A DNA stretch of 64,000 nucleotides, from NCBI GenBank assembly GCA_944548615.1, contig OX155967.1, positions 4,623,281 to 4,687,280 of the forward strand, written 5' to 3'. The notes under the pieces are model-generated. The model worked only from the letters and a program-made list of their open reading frames with translations. It was not told where the DNA came from and did no database searches. Positions 58,451 to 64,000 of this stretch are shown in pieces. Origin of the DNA: Micropterix aruncella. Taxonomy: Eukaryota > Arthropoda > Insecta > Lepidoptera > Micropterigidae. A program made the translations under genes and the position numbers. Within the stretch, counting starts at the first letter, position 1, and each line of letters opens with the position of its first letter.

Positions 58451-59259
58451 TCTACCATGATAGACTTTCTTTGACACATTTTTTTGCTGATTTCTTGTTC
58501 CAGTTCTTGTGGATCAACGTCACGTTAGTCATTGTGTCAGTTTATCTACCAGTGGCATAAATGTTTTCATCACTTTTTGTTGAAGCCTCGGGAGGAACCA
58601 TGACTTAACTAGAAGGTTTTTGAGTTCTAAAGACTGTTAAGGACTATACCTCTGAAAAAAACTAAAAATTAAATGAATTATCTAAAACTAGAAAAACATT
58701 TGAGTTATATAAAATCTACTTCTATTATTTTAATGTTAACCAATAATTCTTTCTTTTAAAAAATATAATAAAATATTTCTTTCGAGACTTCTGAGTAATC
58801 AGCATTTTGAAATTACATCGTTGTTTATCTACCCGTGCGATATTTCAAGACTAAACAAAGGTTCATCTTATCGCCTCAATGCTAGCTGTTTTTAAACAAT
58901 GATCCTATTCAAACTTACACAAGGAACTAAGCATAAATCTTCTAGGAATATTGCGCTGTTGACATTTTAAATTTACATGCTGCCAAATCCTGCAGATCAA
59001 ATTACAGAGTTTTTCACATAGTTTATGACATACCTATTCTAAGAATTTGACATGGTAACCTTGCATAGAAGAAAAAGATCTGTTGTGTCACCCCAAGACT
59101 TTCCTGTCAAGTAACCTGGAACTTAATTCATCTGAATATTAATATCATAAGTCCTACGACAACCCCCTACCCCCAACCTAGCGCCACTCTTTAACCGTCG
59201 AAAATCGAAATCGACTTCGACTTTTCCCACTTTTCAGACTTCCGACTTTTCGAATTTTG
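58451..59259. other. AT-rich sequence with no recognised feature
   Basis: No frame, motif or repeat boundary is clear. Confidence 0.4.
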
Positions 59260-59550
59260 TGTCTGCTGTTGACCGTTTAGGAGTTCCCTCGTCGGGAGCC
59301 AACCCAGGGTACATCAGCCATGTCATGGTGAAACTTGGAAGTTGCTATCATAAATGAATGCGTATACAAAATATTTGGTCTGCTGTTTACCGTGGAGGAG
59401 TTCCCTCGTCGGGAGCCAACCCTGGATTTCAACCACAATCTTTTCAGCTTATATCATGACCAAATGATGCCTGCATACCAAATTTCAGCTCAATCGGATA
59501 AAGCGTTTCGACTTGCGTCCACAATACTTTCCTTGACAGGAAAGTAAAAC
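59260..59550. repeat. Local tandem duplication of about 118 bp within a repeat
   Basis: GGAGTTCCCTCGTCGGGAGC and following AACCC occur at 59279 and 59397, each preceded by GTCTGCTGTT-ACCGT. A word typical of interspersed repeats (ACCAAATTTCAGCTCAATCG) follows. The open frame 59335-59547 over this is not gene-like. Confidence 0.5.
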
Positions 59551-59640
59551 ACTTTCAATTTCAAATCTAATATGCCATTTTCAATATCTATAAACTAAAA
59601 CACCTTTAACTTTTTGTGACAGCCCAACAAAACTCATCTG

Positions 59641-59889
59641 TTATAAATAGGATAGAAAACGAATTTACCGCGTGAAATTTGTAGGACCCGACGTTTCGGT
59701 GACGTTGCAGCCGCCGTTGTCTAGGGTAAAGGGTCTAGGGTAAAGGGTAAAGGGTAAGGGTTGTCTGTTTACCCTAGACAACGGCGGCTGCAACGTCACC
59801 GAAACGTCGGGTCCTACAAATTTCACGCGGTAAATTCGTTTTCTATCCTATTTATAATGTCAAACAACCGCGATAGTCTTCGATTTCAT
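59641..59889. mobile_element. Hairpin element, second intact copy, 12-bp target duplication
   Basis: Arms match those of 7601-7941 (TTACCGCGTGAAATTTGTAG, then GACCCGACGTTTCGGTGACG) with a different loop of GGGTAAA repeats. The tail TGTCAAACAACCGCGATAG follows the 3' arm. AAAACTCATCTG flanks it at 59629-59640 and 59890-59901. Confidence 0.8.
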
Positions 59890-59959
59890 AAAACTCATCT
59901 GGTAAACTAAATGGTGAGACTCGATTTAATTCTACAATAATACCTTCTTTATTCTTACG

Positions 59960-60115
59960 AGTAACCTTTTATGTTTTAAATATTAATAGAAGAATTTGAT
60001 CATTAATGAAGAATTCAATCATATCACGGCGAAATGTAAATGTAATACAACTGTCTATACAACTATGTATTAGATTTTAGGACAATAAATTATTTGATTT
60101 GATTTGATTTAAAAA
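59960..60115 (+). repeat. LINE 3' end with (GATTT)n tail
   Basis: Ends TTATTTGATTTGATTTGATTT near 60090-60110, preceded by CAATAAAT-like sequence; a 5'-truncated non-LTR 3' terminus. Confidence 0.45.
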
Positions 60116-60635
60116 AAGGAGTGTAATGTGTTCAGGGTTCATCCATGTATGTTTTCCGTTTCTTTATACCACCATAATTTCTAAACGCTTGGACTGATTT
60201 AGAAGTGTGTGGTATTATTATAACCTGTGTATATAATATACCCCGAGTGTTATAGGGTTTTTAACTGTCCAAACACCAAGTAAAGAGTTGTTTAAATGTC
60301 GAAATGTCAGTAAATTAACATAAATATATCGTGTTTAGTGTCAAATGAAAGGTCTGATTTAGTACATTTTGGAAATTTACATGTTTCAATATGGATAAAT
60401 ACATAAACCACAAATGTGTCATAAAAAAACCGTAATAAAAATAATTATATATACAATAATTCACTTTCTGTAACGGTAGTCGTGTTTTTTATCCTTTTTA
60501 ATATATTTACTTGTTTAGTATTTATGGTTAGTAATTGGATTTTGTGACGAATGAGATCTTGAGATATTATATGTGGAGGTACGGAATTTTCGTATTTACG
60601 AAATAGACGCGATTATTAAGCAAAAATTTCTTATA

Positions 60636-61305
60636 CAGTAGAGCGTCGATTATCCGAACTAATTGGGGGACAAGGGTGTTCGGAAAACCGATTTATTTGG
60701 ATAATCGAACTGTATAAAAAAGTGTAATAAAACCATATATGGACATAATAATATGTATTATCTATGTAATCTGTTTTAACTTTTTTTTATTTATTACAAT
60801 AGTGAGTAGTAATCCAGTGAGCAAAATAGATATGTGTGTATGTAATACATACGTACATGAAGAGGAACGAATTAACGCTTAAAAAGTCCTTAATTTTAGT
60901 CTGTCGAAGCAAGCCTACCCGCTTATGAGCAGCTAATTCCCGCACATTTTTCAGTACAGATATCTGATACTGGTCGCTTTAAATGAGCTTCAAACCATCG
61001 CAAGACAGTATCTAGACATGTAAATGCTTCAGAAGGTGTAGGTATTTTTTCATCTTCATTTTCTGATTCACTAGTCGATGAGGTGCTGGCGGCGTCAGCA
61101 TTATCAGTCACTAGGTCTACAATATCGCTATACTGCATGATTTGATACCCTGGATCTGCATCATCAACCCTCATCCATTCTTGAACGTCTTCTTCATCAC
61201 ATTCATGGCAATCGAGTTCTGTTTTTAACCGAGATTCTGCGGCCGCAGCAGTTCGGTTAAGCGGTCGTTCGGTTGACCGACGTTCGGATAATCGACGCTT
61301 TACTG
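60636..61305 (-). mobile_element. Tigger/pogo element, internally deleted, 670 bp
   Basis: The left end CAGTAGAGCGTCGATTATCC and the reversed right end CAGTAAAGCGTCGATTATCC are inverted repeats with TA on each side (60634-60635 and 61306-61307), as for the Tc1/pogo superfamily. About two thirds of a full-length Tigger is missing. Confidence 0.88.
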
Positions 61306-61369
61306 TATTTGCAAAATATTGCAAAAAATATTTGTGTTGTTTTGCAAAAAGATTTGAATCTCCCCGCAA
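60923..61369 (-). pseudogene. Tigger transposase C-terminal fragment
   Basis: The minus-strand frame contains ECDEEDVQEWMRVDDADPGY, then QIMQYSDIVDLV and an acidic serine-rich segment, then CLDTVLRWFEAH, which is the C-terminal tail of pogo/Tigger transposases after the DDE domain. HTH and catalytic residues are absent. The first part of the drawn frame (right of 61305) lies outside the element, so the ATG is fortuitous. Confidence 0.75.
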
Positions 61370-62200
61370 AACAACTCATCTCCCGCTCTTTCATTCCGAG
61401 AGTTATTTTGCTTGACTGCAAGTATGACCACCTTATATCAAATTATATTACTCGAAGACTTCTCAAAAATTCCTTTCTTCAGAGCACTTCCTCAAAATGA
61501 GGTCATCGATGTGTATACTCACTTTCATCGCCTAATGCTTCAATCAATAAACAGGAATGAAAATCCCAATGTTAAGGACATATTGTGGGCTACTTAATGC
61601 AGCTTTTTAACTTAGGTAACCAGCTTAGGTAAAAAAATAAGAACAATAAGACAATTAGTTTGCCTAAAATTAATGTTTTATATAAAAATCAGGAAACATG
61701 AAAAACAACACAAAGAGCTAAAAACTCCGAAACGCCTAAAAATCACTGATCCCGGGTACCTATTTCCATAGGTAATGAGTCCCTCTATCACCACGCACCG
61801 TTTGATCGTTTACTTTTGGAACAACCTGTATGTGATCATTATAATAAGGGAAATAGATATTTCCTGTATTTCCATTAACAAAGGGAGAATAAATTGTTTC
61901 TCAAAAATTTTGAAATACGAAGCAACTGTGACAGTTTTGTATTTCACGAATCTTTAATATTTATTTTTTTTATAATATTTATTGTAGTACTGCAAATATG
62001 TTATGTGAGTAAACAATTATGATGATTTCAGAACTATGCGCAAAAATATTTTTAACTTTGAGTCAGTACCAGAAAATGAATACATTGCATAATTCAGTGG
62101 CAATTTCACCTAACTAGGCCGGGACCTGTTCTAAGATTAACATTAAATTTTGTATGTGCTTGCTCTATACTGTATTTATAAAAAAATCGTTGAATCGTAT
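61310..62200. other. AT-rich sequence with no recognised feature
   Basis: Several short frames, none with a motif. Confidence 0.45.
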
Positions 62201-62204
62201 TTAT

Positions 62205-62960
62205 CCTTCAACTGCGAAGAGAACATATTTAATTATAGAAAAATACATATTGTACGCCTGATTGGTAAACTGTATAGCACATATAGTACCTATCCATTTT
62301 GAGCTAATGGGACCAGTGCAGTTCTAATTATAATAGATAATAGTTCTAATTATTATTCAGATATTAGTTCTAATTATTATTTTGTTAATACCTATGTCTA
62401 AAATGTAATATTTTCGGATTTGTTTTCCTTCAACTGCGAAGTGAACATATTTAGTTATAGAAAAATACATATTGTACGCCTGATTGGTAAACTGTATAGC
62501 ACATATAATAGTACCTATCCATTTTGTACGACCTACTTACAGTTCACCATAAAGAATTATTATATAGGATTATTACATCTGTTAACCTCCTCGTAGAGGG
62601 AGCTAACCTACCACGGCTGTAATCCTGCAGTCGGAGGCGGTTGAGACCGCGGATTCGAGGGAATACCTCGGTCGGAACTGGGCGGTTGGTACATTGTTTG
62701 CTGGGAGCTAATGGGACCAGTGCAGTTCTAATTATAATAGATAATAATTCTAATTAAATTATTATTCAGATAAAAGTTCTAATTATTATTTTGTTAATAC
62801 CTATGTCTAAAACGTAATATTTTCGGATTTGTTTTCCTTCAACTGCGAAGTGAACATATTAAATTATAGAAAAATACATATTGTACGCCTGATTGGTAAA
62901 CTGTATAGCACATATATTAGTACCTATCCATTTTGTACGACCTTACAGTTCACAATAAAG
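62205..62960. repeat. Triplicated segment of about 100-200 bp
   Basis: The segment TCCTTCAACTGCGAAG, then AGAAAAATACATATTGTACG, then CTATCCATTTTG occurs at about 62208-62300, 62427-62530 and 62839-62940. The spacer GAGCTAATGGGACCAGTGCA precedes two of them, at 62301 and 62706. A GC-rich piece at 62580-62705 (CTCCTCGTAGAGGG, GGTCGGAACTGGGCGG) resembles the GC-rich family at 48490-49510. Confidence 0.65.
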
Positions 62961-63236
62961 AATTATTAAAGAATTATTATTATATTGAAAAATTAAAATC
63001 ACCAATAAACCATTTATGAATAAAAAATAAAAAAAAGGTTAAAATAACTAAATATTTAAAATTAGGGGTGGAAAATTAAAGTGTCAGCGAATAAAGTCCA
63101 ATCAGAAAAATATAGAGATAAATACAATATCCCTGCATTTTATTATAACTAAGATAAAGAATGATAAAAATATAACAAAAGTGTTCCTAATATAATTTAA
63201 AATAACCAGTGCAGGATTTACGTATAAGCTACACAA

Positions 63237-64000
63237 GCTATAGTCGGCCGAGCGACAGTCATCTTAATTCCGAAGGTCCCAGTTTGCACCGGACCAAAGG
63301 ACGCTCGGCCCATTGCTCTCACAGACACTGTGTCCAAAATCTTTTTTAGCATAGTCCACACGAGGATGAGCGAATTCATGCACCGGAATGAGTACCTTGG
63401 AGTATCAGTTCAAAAAGGCTTCATGCGTGGCGTCTCGGGCTGCCTCGAGCACAATTCTCTCCTGGCTGCTGCCATCAAGGATGCGAGACAGCACGAACGC
63501 CAAATCAATGTATGCTGGCTCGACCTAGAGAATGCCTTTGGGTCAGTCCGACACAGTCTCCTCCACTTTGCACTCCGCTGGTACAACTTCCCACCAGTCG
63601 TACGTGACATTGTAGCCTCCTACTACAACTGTCTGACTTTCCATGTTAAAACGCAAGAATGGACTACCCGCTCTATACCATATTCAATTGGATTATTTCA
63701 GGGCTGTTGCCTCTCCCCGACGATTTTTAATATAGTTTTTAATATACTGCTGGAAAGCCTGACCCAGTTTGACAGGAAGTGGGGCTACCGTTTTAAAACA
63801 GACGGCCAATACACCTCGTCGTGCCTCGCTTTTGCCGACGACCTAACTTTCATCACCAGAAGCCCCAAGCAGCTTTCCCTGCTATTACAGAAAGTGGAGC
63901 TTTTCTGCGACTGGTCAGGCTGTATAAAAGTGAAGCCCTCCAAATGTTTTTGCCTTGGACTCGCCCGCATGGGCACAAAATTAACATCCTATGACCCCAA
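63237..64000 (+). CDS. RLE retrotransposon reverse transcriptase, cut by window end
   Basis: The frame is open from about 63237 to the window end (254 codons): VGRATVILIPKVPVCTGPKD, then ARPIALTDTVSKIF, then the palm acid in CWLDLENAFGS, then QGCCLSPTIFN, then FADD (about 63834). From 63450 it is about 99 percent identical to 10439-11000, so the two copies are recent. The upstream part supplies RT motifs lost in the intron copy. The 5' boundary and N-terminal DNA-binding domain are not visible; the sequence before 63237 looks unrelated, so this copy may also be 5'-truncated. Confidence 0.85.

Noticed and set aside
59335..59547. Possible further anillin exon
   Set aside because: It spans a 118-bp tandem duplication and an interspersed-repeat word; no AG/GT in suitable phase and no anillin similarity.

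Overview
The window is nuclear DNA from an insect, or an insect-like arthropod. It is AT-rich, has spliced genes with long introns, and is dominated by decayed transposable elements. Runs of the TTAGG pentamer, the insect telomere unit, recur inside one repeat family. The mix of mariner, Tc1, piggyBac, hAT, Tigger and several non-LTR retrotransposon clades fits a large, repeat-rich insect genome. The order cannot be fixed from sequence alone.

Two host genes can be supported, both on the + strand. The first has a short ATG exon (8340-8418) and one very large coding exon (14959-19481), together 1533 codons. It encodes an unrecognised protein with an AT-hook-like motif, a long domain of tandem repeats of about 120 residues, a CCCH-like cysteine/histidine cluster and a helical C-terminal domain. 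The second is the N-terminal third of an anillin orthologue (the Drosophila gene is scraps). Five phase-compatible coding exons at 40253-40276, 45679-46246, 48285-48407, 51436-51617 and 55827-56051 join into 374 codons. The rest of anillin is not visible and should lie to the right.

Layout. 1-8266 is one copy of a block, cut by the window start, that is repeated almost identically at 31854-39731. It contains only mobile-element debris: a LINE tail, an RLE-retrotransposon fragment, a mariner-like relic, a long TA tract, a Tc1-like fragment and two foldback-like units with TTAGG runs. 8340-19481 is the novel gene, with a restriction-like-endonuclease (RLE) retrotransposon copy in its intron. 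20836-23555 is a young, open-frame non-LTR element with a 19-bp target duplication, apparently inserted in a small exon. 23700-31850 is a graveyard with a LINE RNase H fragment, a piggyBac relic, MITEs and mariner relics. 39732-40039 is a truncated inverted foldback-like element at the edge of the second block, next to the anillin start. 40253-56051 is anillin, whose introns are packed with LINE, mariner, hAT and piggyBac-like insertions and an unclassified GC-rich repeat. 56052-63236 is repeat-rich and holds a deleted Tigger element. 63237-64000 is the 5' part of a second RLE-retrotransposon reading frame, cut by the window end.

No operon, CRISPR array, rRNA or tRNA was found. The candidates for new biology are the 1533-codon repeat/CCCH gene, the foldback-like family built from 15-bp units that also read as pentapeptide-repeat-like peptides, a hairpin-forming family with an empty-site allele inside the window, and the duplicated block whose right edge abuts the 5' end of a different gene at each location.
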